Shown piece after piece: positions 1 through 11,897 of a stretch of 64,000 nucleotides of DNA (positions within the stretch are counted from its first letter, which is position 1; each line of letters opens with the position of its first letter). This DNA is from Xanthoparmelia taractica. Its lineage: Eukaryota; Ascomycota; Lecanoromycetes; Lecanorales; Parmeliaceae. The notes beneath the pieces were generated by a model, which saw nothing but the letters and a program-made list of their open reading frames with translations, was not told the DNA's origin and ran no database searches. The stretch lies in contig JANQBS010000047.1 in NCBI GenBank assembly GCA_033085395.1, positions 62,001 through 126,000 of the forward strand. The letters run 5' to 3'. Position numbers and translations under genes: made by a program.

Positions 1-176
1 GATTCTGCCTGCGTGGCCTTGTTAACAGCCGGGATACCCCAAGCGGTACCTTCATAGAGTCTATGGCTTCTCTTCACGATGATGCAGGTGAAAATTTTTT
101 GCCATCCATTCTGAGGTTCCGGATGGTGTCTTTTGAGTCCTCCCTCTTGGTGAGTGTTCAGGAGATCTTTTAGACC

Positions 177-768
177 TCAAAGATGGTATTTGTCAATACC
201 ATCTACTAGATCCAGGGTTGCAGCATTGCTCAAGGGTGCCCTCGTGCTCGTTGTCATGCGGCGCAATTCACCGATAGCGACAAAATGCTCCTTGGCTCGA
301 TTGTATAAATTGCTGGCTGCCACGAGACTGCTCCTTCTCCGCTCCTTCACCCGCTTGCGCACTTCAGCTTCAGACGATGCACTACTTTCGACCCTGTACA
401 CAACCTTCTCCGACACAGGGTCCACATCCATCACAAGCATTTCGCCCATAGGCCCAACAAGGCCAGGTCTCTCCATGGCCTTTTTCTTGTGCTTCGCAAC
501 TACAACTTTGTTAGCATTCGACAATAGCGTTACTATTAGAGGAGACTGAAAACGTACGGCCACGTCCGGTGAAGCCCGATTCCCAGCCTATTGGGTAAAA
601 GGATTTCTTAATCGGCAACCACCATTCATCCCAATGCGCCTCTTCTTCTGCTGTGTCTGGGCCCCAATAATCATACGGCCTCTCTTCGATCAGACCCTTG
701 CTCACTTTTTCATAGTAATCTCGGATTTCAAAGGAAAGAAGCGGGTAGCAAGCCATGTTGATGTCCAT
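177..768 (-). CDS. Unknown small protein, two exons
   Basis: I do not recognise this protein. Two open frames on the minus strand join cleanly: exons 558-768 and 177-505, with a 52-nt intron (506-557) that has a GTACGT donor, a GCTAAC branch point and an AAG acceptor. The joined product is 179 aa. The N-terminal third is aromatic and acidic (DYWGPDTAEEEAHWDEWW); after the junction come a basic stretch (AKHKKKAMERPG) and a charged helical region (EAEVRKRVKERRR). No signal peptide or membrane segment is visible. I chose the ATG at 768 because it precedes the first stretch with protein-like composition; the frame stays open upstream only to 840. The intron signals are strong, but the gene could be longer or lineage-specific. 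Confidence 0.5.
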
Positions 769-3266
769 TATGAACGAGGAGGAGGCGAGAGGTGTGATAA
801 TGAGCGTGATAAAAGAAGGTATAGCTCTTTCACAATGCAAAATGTTGAGCGGTGTCTAAGCCGAAGATGTGGCAGTGGTAATGAAACTCTTCCTTCACTG
901 TGCGAGGTTTCAGATCTGGTGAATCAGATGATGCGGAGGTGGCGATATCTCCGTCCTTCACAATGCACGAGGTTTGAGCAAGACGGACAAGAAAATGCCG
1001 GAAGCTGGAATAAATGGGCGAGCCAAGACAAATCCGAAAACCGAAGAAGTGGTGTATTATCCGTGAGTCAGATAACTCTCTCAATCCCTCAATGTGCACG
1101 TGGGCTTATACCATGGTAAGCGCATTCTTGGCCCTCACTGACCGAAGAACGCAGGCAGTTTCTACTCGTTTCTTACTACCAAATCTAACTTCCTTTGTCC
1201 TTTTCCTTCTATGTTTCTTTCATACAGAAACAATCGTTTATGAAGCCACGAATTATGTGGCGAGATGGCCAAGGCTGATTAATGAATAAAGGGGCAATTT
1301 CCTTTCAGCCTCAAAGCCGATTCTATTCGCATATTCAAACCTGCTCATACTGAGTTGACATGCCAAGAAAAGAAATGTTGAATATCCTCCAAGAGAGAAC
1401 ACTCGATGTACCAACGGGAATCTCACGCGCACTGTCATCCTGGAAGTGCAGCGGATCCTTCGCGCTGTTATTGGGTTGGGTAGGGTGCACTGTTTGCTAT
1501 CATTGCCTGGCCTTTGTTATAGCCGGACGGTAAGTCGGTACGCAAGATTCTTCTAGCTAGTCGTGCTTCCCAATTTGTTTTGAGCTCCTTCAACCTCACC
1601 TCTCATTAGATGCCTCACCAGCTACTTCATCTCCAGTCGCATCTGCGTCACAATTTTCAACTTGATCGTGGACGAGGTCCAACGGATTCTACCCTTATCG
1701 CGCAGGCAGGTTGAAGCGTATAGAACTGATACCGCATCATTAGCGCTCTGGAAGGAGCAAAAACCGTCCTTGCCATTCTTACTTCAATGTTGAATTGAAG
1801 AAGAAGGAAGGTGCTGCGAAGGGTCGTGGGCTAGTAGAGAGTGTCGTCCTCCCTAACGGATTTTGCAGGAACGCCCGGAGAAAAACGAGACCTGAGAGAC
1901 ATTGCAATCATACTATCAAACTCACTATCATCGTCACCGTCTCTCTTCCAGCGAACAGCGCGCTCCGTGTCTCTCGTCAATGGTAGAGTTCCCCATTACC
2001 AACGACAGGAAAATCTCGTCACAATGAGCGCTTACCTTCAGCAGGGACATCAACTCTTACCGGCGTTTCCTACTAGATAACACAGTACTATCAGTGCATC
2101 AGCACGAGTAATCGCATTATAAAGATTCCTCAACTCAATCACGGGCCTAAACATTTTCCAGTTGCATGACCTGCCTTCATGTTATGCCAATCTATAAGAC
2201 CACTCGCCCGTACGTACGCAATCCCCAGCCGACGAGCAAAACACTTACCCTATGTTTGCGTTTGAAGAACGTCACGGCTATGAAACCGAAAGGAAGGGTA
2301 AGGTAGGTTTCGAGTTTAATTTTAGGTCAGGTATTTAAGGCTCTTGAGGTTTCGCTCCTGCTCCGGACTTGGGGGTGGGTTGTTTCAAGTCTTGGCAACA
2401 GAATATTTGAACTGCCTGCCTCCGCGCTAAACTACTTGACGGAGCGAAAGAAAAGGCAGTCACTAAGAGGTGGGAGTCAGTTGTTCCGGTTACAGGTGAA
2501 GTTACAGAACTATATATATATATATATACAAAGATAGGTAAACTGGGTCAGGATACTGGAGCAAAGATGTGTGAGTTTTTATTTACGTATACGGAGGCAG
2601 TTTGGGAAGCAAACATAGCACACATACTTATTCCTGAACACAATCGAGCGGACCACCACTAGTGTGCTCCCATTTCAGAAGTTCTCCTTTTTTTCTTTTT
2701 CTCTCTCAACACAGATACCTTCTCAACACAGGATGCAAATAGAACAGGATAGAAAATATTCACGCAGTAAACTGCAATATTTTCTCTTGGCGCAGGGGTA
2801 TTTAAATGCACTTTCTCTCATTATATATTTTCTTCTTCTCACCATCGTTACAGCACGTACGTACATAGCAGAGAGAACATACTGCTGTGGTTCGGTCTGT
2901 TGAGCAGTTTCGATAGTAGAGCATACTCGTTAGCATCTGCAGTTCTGGTCAGCAGAGTCCTTTTCACGTCGTTATCTTTTCCTTCATATCGTCAATACAC
3001 AACACCTCAACCTCTTCAGCACCAGGTCTTTCAGAAACCACGCACATTACTTCTCCACCGTCATACTTTTTACCAACGGTGCATACTACGGCTTGTCAGC
3101 TTGCCAAAACAACGTCGGTAGTACAACATCATCGTTAGGAACTGCCAGCAGTGCCCCGTTTCATACCAAGTTTTTTGCTACATCAGGACGATTGTGCAAA
3201 CGACAACACAACCTCGATACCCCGCACACCTACCTCTTCAACATCCCACCACATCCCTCTTCGAAA
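769..3266. other. Gene-free stretch with TA microsatellite
   Basis: About 2.5 kb without a supportable gene; the frames here are short and lack protein-like composition. A nine-unit TA dinucleotide run lies at 2511-2528. The last 500 bases are pyrimidine-rich and probably hold the promoter and 5' UTR of the next gene. Confidence 0.6.
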
Positions 3267-3641
3267 ATGTCTTCTCCTTCATTCACGCCCCCTTCTCCTT
3301 CATTCACACCCCCTTCGCCTTCGTTCAAGCCCCTTTCGCCGTCAACTTCTCAACGTCCTCAAATTGCTGCCTCATCTCGGCCCACATCCACAACTCAGGC
3401 CCCCAACAACATGAACGCAGCAACAACCCAGCTCCTCGACGACCTGCCGGATGACCCTACCCAGCGATCGACCGGAATCACGGCGAGGCTTATGAACTCA
3501 AACTGGGAACCCAATATTCGACGATCAGAACTCAAGGCGATGATGGAAGCGCACTATCCGAAACACCTCAAGTACTACGAGGGCCGGCGAATGGGGAGAT
3601 TGAAGAAAAAGCATGGCGGAATCCTGTATCCGCAGAATTAG
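3267..3641 (+). CDS. Unknown Pro/Ser-rich ORF, possibly the 5' part of the next gene
   Basis: This 124-aa open frame begins with three near-identical repeats of the type SPSFTPPSPSF, then a Ser/Thr/Pro-rich linker. Its C-terminal half looks like folded protein (WEPNIRRSELKAMMEAHYP, then a basic KYYEGRRMGRLKKKHGG) before a stop. A second frame, offset by two bases, stays open from about 3453 to 3728 and runs through a good intron into the SANT-domain gene. No usable donor/acceptor pair links the two frames. Either these are two genes, or one gene carries a frameshift near the A-rich run at about 3605-3612. The ATG chosen is the first before the Pro/Ser repeats; the frame is also open upstream to 3093. 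Confidence 0.35.
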   Translation: MSSPSFTPPSPSFTPPSPSFKPLSPSTSQRPQIAASSRPTSTTQAPNNMNAATTQLLDDLPDDPTQRSTGITARLMNSNWEPNIRRSELKAMMEAHYPKHLKYYEGRRMGRLKKKHGGILYPQN

Positions 3642-3694
3642 CAGAGCGATTATATGATATAAATTACGGCAAAGTCGAGCGCGCATTTTTTGCA

Positions 3695-5614
3695 ATGGAC
3701 TACACCCATGGCTTTACTGGCCGAGAGGGTAAGTTAGCTCCTTGTGCTCACGAGACGTGATGGATTACTTACGAAGTTACAGTGTTACGCGGAACCTTGG
3801 AGAGACCGGGTCTGCTTGGGCCCAGAAACGAGACAGTCGAAGAGATCGCCGGTCCCGTCGGTGGGTTGAGGCACGAACAGGCCGACCGATCCCGTTGGCG
3901 AGCCAGCGATGGCAAAAGTCATGAAGGAGAGGAAGAGGAAGACGTTGACGCTGACGCTGAAGGCATGAATGAACTCATGCAGCTGGCCGCAAAATCCGTG
4001 GATGTAATTTCACGGGCTCCTGAGGATACAGGAGCTGCCTCCTCCTCTCGTCCCGCCACCACGTTCCCAACAGAGCCGCAGGCAACCCTCATCCCCGCAT
4101 CTGCCCCTGCTGCCTCGACATCAAGTACACCATCAAGAAAGCGAGCACGAGACGATACTGAAGAAGACGCACTGCTGAAGCGGAGGCGTATCGATGATGT
4201 CCTTGGGATCTCTAGGAAGATTGGTGAAGCTGGGGCCAAGAACAACAAGCCCTTACCACAGCAAAAGCGAAAGCGTACGGATGATGTCTTTGGCATCGTT
4301 AGGAAAGATGCTGAAGAAGACGCGAAGCGAAGGCGTATGGATGATGTCCTAGGAATCGTCAGGAAAGATGCCAATGCTTCACGAATTCCCCAGAGTGTCG
4401 GGGCAGCCATGGTACCCGACACTCAGCAGTCTAGAAAGCGAGGAAGAAGTCCTAATGATAGCTCCAATGATGGTACGAGCACGTCGACACCCAAACGGCT
4501 ACGCCTCTACCAGCGACCAAGGAACGGCGGTGTTGAGGAAGAGCACGTCGCTGATGGCCACGCTGACGCTGCCACAACAGATGATCCAACGATCATCTAT
4601 CAGCCCACCTCAAGTGGTGAGGCACAAGAACCCGCCAGCGTCAACGCAGTCACCAAAACCGAAATCCACACGCAACCCACTGTGGAAGGAGAACCGTTTG
4701 CCAATGACGAGGCGACTGAGCGTGAGGACGCGGTTGCTGACGACGAAGCTGCTTTCGCGCAGACGAAGTGGGATACCGCACACGGAATCAGTTCCAGTTG
4801 TGCAAACATACGTGTCCCCGGGAAAAGGATACGTGATACGACCGGACAGTGGACGAATCTCTATTTACCCACATCCGGAGGCTTGCCCGATAGACCCTGG
4901 ACTGAAGGAGGAAAGGAAGATCTCCGGGTCTATATCCAAGACTATGGAGTCGAAGACTGGAGTTTGTTATCCCGGTCCATGAATAGGCCTGCAGCGGAGT
5001 TGCAGGACATGTACGTTGAAGTCATCGCTGCCAGAAACAAACAGGCTGGACGACATGAACGGGCCGGTATTCCCAAGAAATACCCTAACCTCGCTCCCCC
5101 ACCACCGCCACCAAAACCCGCTGTTCGAACAGCATCAGTGGAGCTTCCGAGGCTTCGGCCGAGGGATAAAACGGGCAGGGTCAAGAGGAACATGCTTGGA
5201 GACCTCACGTATGACGCGAAAGCAACAAGCTTTCCCAAAGTCACGAGAGATGGGGGCATGGTCGACTCGAAGGGCAATGCTCTTCTCGGCATCATGGGTG
5301 ATCTACCCGGTGTAAAGCGTCGGCAATTGAAGCCAAAACCGGAAGTTCGTGTAAGGTTACCGTCAGCAGAACAGGCAGAAGATGCCGAACAAGAGCAGAT
5401 CCTCGAGCGAGAGCGGACTCATGAAAACGGGCCGTCTCCAGAGCATACAGGCAAGGAGGAGGATTCGCTGAACGGCAGCGTGAAGGCACCCAAACCCCAG
5501 AAAACCTCGACGAAAGGTCCTCTGGGTCCAAGATTCGCCGGAGTGTATAAGCTCACGGGGTCTTCGCGCCGTGGTGTGCCGCGGAACGCAGCGGGGCTGA
5601 GGCAGCGATCGTAG
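3695..5614 (+). CDS. SANT/Myb-like nuclear protein with triplicated basic repeat
   Basis: Exons 3695-3728 and 3783-5614, with a 54-nt intron (GTAAGT donor, ACAG acceptor), give 621 aa. A single SANT/Myb-like domain at about residues 380-430 has spaced Trp residues (RPWTEGGKEDLRVYIQDYG, then VEDWSLL). At about 143-210 a unit of the form KRxRxDDVxGIxRK occurs three times, each with a dense basic cluster that would serve as a nuclear localisation signal. The rest is low-complexity, acidic, Ser/Thr-rich, with a poly-Pro run near residue 450. Function is inferred only: DNA- or chromatin-associated protein. The ATG at 3695 is the first in the exon-1 frame, but that frame is open upstream, so the true N-terminus may be longer (see the preceding ORF). 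Confidence 0.65.
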
Positions 5615-6615
5615 ACTTAGCTGGATCGCGGCATGGGAGGAAGCAATTTGATGGTGATGGCGCCTATCAAGTTGTACGAGCTATTGTTCTGAAGGAGACT
5701 ACCATGGGAGATGGTAGGATGGTCATTTGTCACCGTAAGCGTCGATACGAGGATGATGAGGACCAGGTTTTGGTGGAGATTGCTATGATAGAACAAGGCA
5801 GGATGGTCATGGACTTTGTGAGTGTCGGTCCAAAGATGAGGAGGATCATCGGAAGGAGACTGCCATGACGGAACATGACAGGATGGTTACCGGTAGCATC
5901 GATACAGGGGCGGCGAGAAAGAGGTATGGGGTTGGGGGGCTTTTCAACAAGGGTTTCGGCAATTTCAAGTCTTGGCGGGGTTTTCGTAGACTGTTCTCGG
6001 TATTTGGTATTCTAACGAGGATTCACCATTCACTCACATTCTTCTCAACTTGTACATCCGGATCAAAGGGCTTGGGTCAGCAGTGCCATGTAACGAGTTA
6101 CAGGAGGTACGGATAGTTGCTTTCCTGCCAGATATATATATAGATCGAAGTACCCCCGTACCGAGCCATCAAGCCCTTGCTCTCTTCCTTTATACTCTGC
6201 CTTTCTGGAACTGAGATCTCGCAGGGTCATGTACCCAAGCATAATAACCAAGCTCACCTACGCCAGAATGTCCTATACCATTCCCTTGATCCTTCAACCT
6301 ATCAGTGGTGAACGTTGTTCCTCTCCGTATCTCTGGGGACCCCGCTAAAAGTTGCACACTTGAGGTATAAGGTACACAAGTGGCTTTGGATAAGGTACTC
6401 AGGTACCTTGGACACTCTTGATAGGTAAGCGGATAAGATCACCCCACTCTCTTCATGCGAAAGACGAACGTCTTTACACCGTCCATCATCCCTCATCCCT
6501 CGTTCTTACTTGAGCTTCGTTGGCACTTTATTTGACCTCCATGTTCTCCTGCACGCTCAATCTAAGAACCATCACCATTGTCTATCATCATTAGACGGTG
6601 AAATCTCTACAAAGA
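5615..6615. other. Intergenic, with three diverged tandem repeats
   Basis: No gene supported. Three diverged copies of a roughly 60-base unit containing variants of GGAGACTGCCATGA and GGATGGT lie at about 5691-5750, 5772-5830 and 5851-5910. A short TA run is at 6132-6141. The last 400 bases are the likely P450 promoter. Confidence 0.5.
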
Positions 6616-8290
6616 ATGTTATTCATGAATCCTGTCCCCGCGGTTTCTGTAAATCAGATGATTCTTGCTGTTGGCACTTTGGTAATTGACTCTCTCATCA
6701 TCACTTGCATTAAATTTTCCCCATGCTGATGTTGCCTCAGTGGGCTCTTTATTTCGGCGGTCGCATCATCTACAACATCTACTGGCACCCGCTGGCAAAA
6801 TTTCCTGGTCCCAAGCTGCGCTCAGCAACCTTCGCTCCGTACTACTTGGCTGTCTGGCTTGGTAGTGAACCAATCTCCTCGAAAAAACTACATGATCGTT
6901 ACGGTCCTGTAGTCCGCATCAATCCAAATACTCTATCGTTCATTACTGCTCAAGCCTGGAAAGACATCTTCGGAATTCGCCCCGGCAGGATACAGCTGCC
7001 AAAGAACTATGTTCTGGCAGAAAAGGGTCGGACTCGACCTATCATTTCGATCATCGATGACGCAGGCCATGCCAGAGTGCGAACACTACTCTCCCCAGCT
7101 TTCTCAGAACGAGCCATGCGGGAGCAGGAGTCGCTGATCATAGGTTACATTGATCTCCTAATACAAAGGCTGAAGGCTCAAATCCAAGGTCCGACGGGAG
7201 GCCAAGTGGACCTGGTCCGCTGGTATAACTTCACTACCTTCGACATCATCGGAGACCTCGCCCTTGGCCAACCTTTCGGCAGTCTTGAGAGCGGTAAATA
7301 TCATGTCTGGATTTCTAACATATTTAGACGAATTAAGAGACTAAGCTGGCTTTCAATCGTGATGGCATATCCGATCTTGGAAGCCATCCTGACCTGCGTT
7401 GTCAGGCTCTACCCAAAAGCGATGGAGGGTCAGCGACTTCATAGGGAGTACGCGAAAGTGGCCATGCAGAAAAGATTGGCAACAAAGACTGACAAGAAAG
7501 ATTTCCTGTCATATCTATCTCGTCCAAAAGACGAAAGAGGATTGACGATTGATGAGATCGACGCAAACGCCGCGCTGTTGATACTGGCAGGGTCCGAAAC
7601 TTCGGCCACAGCCTTATCGGGGGCTACTTACCACCTCTTGACGAATAAGACAACTCTGGAAAAGGTCTGCAATGAAGTCCGCAGCGCTTTCAAAAGTGAA
7701 GGCGAAATCACATTTACCTCTGTGGCTCGGCTACCCTATCTCAACGCGGTGATAGAAGAAAGCTTCCGAATCTACCCTCCAGTACCTTCTGCACTATCAA
7801 GATTTACACTTTCGGAGGGAAATGTCATCGACGGTCATTCTGTTCCGGGAAATGTGAGCTATGTCAAGCGTCATCTGTTAGACGATAGAGCTGACCAGGC
7901 ACTTCAGACCATAGTAGGAATCAGCCAATGGGCGACCAATCGATCCAAGAACAACTTTCGCGACCCCGACCGTTTCATACCAGAGCGCTGGCTTGACGAT
8001 CCAGCCTATGCAGATGACCAGAGAGCGGCAGTTCAGACATTTTCCATCGGTCCACGAAATTGCATTGGACAGACGTGAGCTGAATTCCCAACCTGCTCCC
8101 GCTATAGTCAGCTAATATCTTCTGTCCTAGTCTGGCGTACGCCGAGATCCGCAGCATCCTTGCGCGGATGCTCTGGCATTTCGACATGGAGCTTTGCGAA
8201 TCGAGCAAGGGGTGGACCAACCAGCGTATATTTGTGCTGTGGGAGAAACCCGCGCTGATGGTCAAGTTGACAGAGAGAAGCACTTGCTGA
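6616..8290 (+). CDS. Cytochrome P450 monooxygenase
   Basis: Exons 6616-6681, 6741-7853, 7908-8074 and 8131-8290 give a 501-aa microsomal P450. The small first exon supplies the N-terminal anchor, followed by the fungal hinge YWHPLAKFPGPKL. Also visible are the I-helix LILAGSETSA, the ExxR motif (EESFR), the PERW-type meander and the heme-binding loop FSIGPRNCIGQT, with the proximal Cys at about 445. Intron 2 (54 nt) has no stop and is a multiple of three, so a naive reading retains 18 extra residues inside the normally continuous PGNTIVGISQWAT. The hinge style resembles CYP65/isotrichodermin C-15 hydroxylase-type enzymes, but substrate and family are not determinable here. No other secondary-metabolism gene lies nearby. 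Confidence 0.9.
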
Positions 8291-9050
8291 GTAGGATATT
8301 TCTTCCTTGGGCTGGATGGCACCATGGCGAGATCATCATTACTTGATAGGCTTTTACAGACATTCTTGGCAAACTAATCAGCTCCATCATGCTTCACGAA
8401 GTACGATAGGCTTGTCGAGTGTCCTCTGTCACTGCTTCTAGCGCGGCAGTGCCCAAGTTCCAAATGTCAGCTCCAAGGCGTCATCAGCGCGTACAGCAGG
8501 TCATTGGGCACGCTAGGCAGTGTTTTGCTACGGGGCCTGCTTAAAGATGGGCTAGCGTGCCTAACGACTTCCTGCACCCGCTGGTGGCGTTCTGTAGGCG
8601 CTTGCATAACTGCAGATTCCTTGCGAGTGGGTAGATACAAGCACTTGGTGACTGATCCTTCCCTTCTACATCCACATCAATGGGGCGCCAACGCCAGGGT
8701 TCTCACTCTCTATCCAAAAGAGCCTTGGGTCTTCTATCAGGCATCTCTGCTACCTATGCTAATTCACCTTCGCGTTCCTTCACCGTGTACTGCCAAAGCC
8801 ATCTTCAGCCGCTATCCTTCAATGTTTCTTGTCTCCTTGCTATCTCTTTTCGTTTCCTTTTTGTCATGTACTTGAACATATGTCTACGAAGCGCCTGCCT
8901 GTCATTATTCGAAATATGAATCTATCTTCTTGATACCATCGCTTCTACAATATACTATGGCGCCACCGCGCAATACTCATTTTGTAGGCAAGCATCGCTA
9001 AGTCAGGATTCTCAACTAATCCCAAGCCTTCCAGCAACAATAAGTGGTAA
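8291..9050. other. Intergenic, nothing recognised
   Basis: P450 3' region followed by about 700 bases with only short frames. A plus-strand frame at 8504-8875 has no protein-like features. Confidence 0.5.
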
Positions 9051-10987
9051 TCTTTCGGTTCAGGCCCCATCTCACCTGTGGTGACATCGCCAGCTGTCAC
9101 TGCATTCGCATGCTTAACCCAGTCTGGAGACCAGGTGGCGGTTTGTAACCCTTGCCAGATTGTGGCCGCTTGGAAATCAATCTCTCGGGTCTACTGGTAC
9201 AACTCTTCTATAGGCATCACGTCGGATACCACTTCCGTCATTGTCACCAAGTACAATGATACCGCAATCACCATGAGTAGCACTGCGTATGCTGATCTCC
9301 ACTCAGTCAACCCGAGCACTGTCGCCGAAGCGCAATCCATTGTAAGCGCCTTATCCCAACCCGCCGGCGACAATGATTACGACATGCAAGTGCGCGTCCT
9401 CCTAAGTAATGCAACATAAGAAGAGGTTGACGCCTCCAACGCCATAGCATACCCTACGCCTTATCTTGCAATCAACGGGTTCCAGTATGTATCGCTTTCA
9501 TCCCGAATCGATGGATGTCCTCTTGGGGAACGAAGGGGCCCCGGTTCCACGTGCAGTTGTATGATGCTGTCCCTTGCCAGGAAGTGGGTCGTAAACAGCT
9601 GGGTCGACCCCTCCTTTCCAGTCTCTTCCGTGTCCCTGACCTCGACCTATTACCAAGCTCTGGACGCTGATCTTACCTCGAACGATATCGGCAACATAGG
9701 CGCCGACTTTGGGACTCTGAGTAATGCATCTTTCTTGGACTTCCTTTCTTCTGCTTCGGCCTTTGAGTCTCATCCAGGACTCAGCTCCTGCGCTGTCTTT
9801 TCGTATTATGACGGACCGCCAGCGATATAAATCCCAGCATTTGCACTCACCGCGACCGTTGCAAAAACCGTCGCAGGCCACGGCCAGTATAACCCACCGA
9901 CACCTCAACCTTCCAGTCCAGTTGCTTCCAGCGCCAATCGCTTCAAAAACTGCCGTAGGGCCGTCAACGGTACAGACTGGACAAGCAGCGTCAGTACCTG
10001 TCTTAAATCTGGACTCCACTCTAGCTCCAAACCTTCCTGAAACCTCGCCAAATCCATGGCAGACCCACGCCGGCCCCAGACTCGCGGAATACATTGCAAG
10101 CAGCGCCAAAGCGCGTACCCGCATTACCCGTTTTGACATGTGTAGAATCGACATTTACGGCTAATGCAGCTTCCCAATTCGCAGTGGCTGGCCACAAAGC
10201 AGCACCAGGTGGTGTCATCGAAGTCTCTGGCACGCCTATTTCCATTGCTCCAGGCGCTTCTCTGGCTGTAATAGGCGGTATCAACCAAACACTCGCTGGT
10301 TCAGCGATCACGCCACATCCTGTTCTCGCCTTTGCTGGGTCGGCCTCTACACCGGGCAGCTCATCAGATCTCGTTATTGACGGGCAGACCCCAACGAAAG
10401 GCGGGACAATTGATGTTGACGGCACTCAGTTGTCGTTTGATCAAGCTGGCACAGATGTGATCATTGGCCCTAGTACACAACAGCTATCTACTCCTGGCGT
10501 TACAGCCATTGCGGAACCGGTCTTTACTTTTGATGGCTCTATACACACAACTGGCCCTTCATTCGACTTCTTCATTGATGGCCACACGTTAAGTAGAGGT
10601 GGTGTAGTCGACGTGGACGGCACTCGAATCTCCTGCGGTCAAGGCGGCACGAATATTGTCATCGGCACCAGCACTCAAGACCTGAGTACCGCAAGCATCA
10701 CCGCAGTGGAAGAACCCGCCATCACCCTGGACCGGTCGACCTACTACGCCAACTCTGCATCCGAGTTCGTCATTAATGGCAGGACTTATGCGGCAACCGG
10801 TACGGACGTCGCGATCGGTACTAGAACAGAAGCTGTAGGCTTAGGCGGGTATATCATGAGTGTGTTCGGCAGTGGCCCTTCGAGCACCTTACCCGTGGCG
10901 TTCACTGGGAAGACAGGTCGCAAGACTCCTGCTGCTGGAGTTTTGTGTCTGATCTTTGTAGGATTGGCTTTATATATGGCCGGTTGA
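9051..10987 (+). pseudogene. Decayed repeat-containing secreted/GPI-type surface protein
   Basis: Coding-like sequence runs for 1.9 kb but is broken. One frame reads from 9051 through in-frame TAA codons at 9417 and 9828, still protein-like after each; it then shifts twice (about 9900-9950 and 10060-10100). From about 10120 to the stop an intact frame holds four imperfect repeats of about 65 aa, each of the form PVxTF..S......FxIDGxxxxxGGxIxVDGTxxS followed by a VIGxST segment. The C-terminus ends in a hydrophobic tail (AAGVLCLIFVGLALYMAG), as in GPI- or tail-anchored proteins. The upstream part is Ser/Thr-rich. No signal peptide is found. This resembles Dothideomycete/Eurotiomycete extracellular repeat proteins. 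The last 297-aa frame could still be expressed alone. Confidence 0.55.
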
Positions 10988-11897
10988 AGACGATTCTTTT
11001 GTATAGATTTTTTTTTTTTTTGGAAATAAAAGCAATGTAAAAGATGAATTTAATACTGGAATGCCCCCCCACCTTCTTAATACCCACCTTCTTAATACCC
11101 ACCTTCTTAATGACCCCTCTGTCAACGCTCTGACACCCCTTTCTTTCTAAAGAATGCAAAAAGCTGAGGATCATATAACATATATGTACGCATCTTGCAG
11201 TGACAATACCCCAGTATGAAACTCTGAACTCTATCCGTACCACGATATCCAATTATCTTAGTAGACATCGAGTCCATGACATGAATGCTATATGTAAGCT
11301 CTTCTCCTCGTTGTAATTACTACGCATAAACCCGTTGACCTCAACGATACCTCTTTTATCGTCTGAAAAATCAAAAGTTTACCACCTATAAGATTGTAAA
11401 GCAAGAGGAAAAGGGTAGGATAGCTGCAGTGTGAAGTTTGCGAGTTTGATAGTATCGGTCCCGCCCGTGCGTGACGGCAATATAAGTGGCTTGTGTCAGG
11501 ACTTCAACGCTTTATCTTGGTGAATAGATGTACGCATCATGAAGGGTTATGAGATGGGAGTAGTATTTTCCCTATGCATTATCAAGTCGTGCATGTTGAT
11601 AAATCCCTAATTGAATTTAGTATCAGTTCTTTCTACGCCTCGATTAAATCCTGAGTAATGGTGTGATATCCTGAGCTCAAATATACCTGTAACAGATAAT
11701 TTCGCAGTATTTTATCTGATTGACCTTATTGTTAGATTACAAACTAGCTTGGAATATTACAATGGCTTGTCTTGGCCTTCCGCTCTTGGCATCAGATCAG
11801 GTTCTTCACAAAGTCCTCCGACCTCGCTCATCCCATCCTATCATTTTTCCCACCCCCACTCTGTACTTCGCGAAGCCAGCGGAATGCCCGCAGAGAC
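10988..11897. other. Intergenic with poly-T and a 15-bp tandem repeat
   Basis: Contains a T12 run at about 11010 and three tandem copies of a 15-mer (CCCACCTTCTTAATA) at 11068-11112. The rest is AT-rich, with no gene. The final ~170 bases precede the carrier gene. Confidence 0.6.
11068..11112. repeat. Three tandem copies of a 15-bp unit
   Basis: The unit CCCACCTTCTTAATA occurs three times head-to-tail, the last copy ending in G instead of A. Noncoding; a likely variable-number tandem repeat. Confidence 0.9.

Noticed and set aside
3151..3454. Two more open frames overlapping the Pro/Ser-rich ORF
   Set aside because: They arise because the CCTTCA/CCCCCT repeats are open in all frames; only one frame leads into protein-like sequence.
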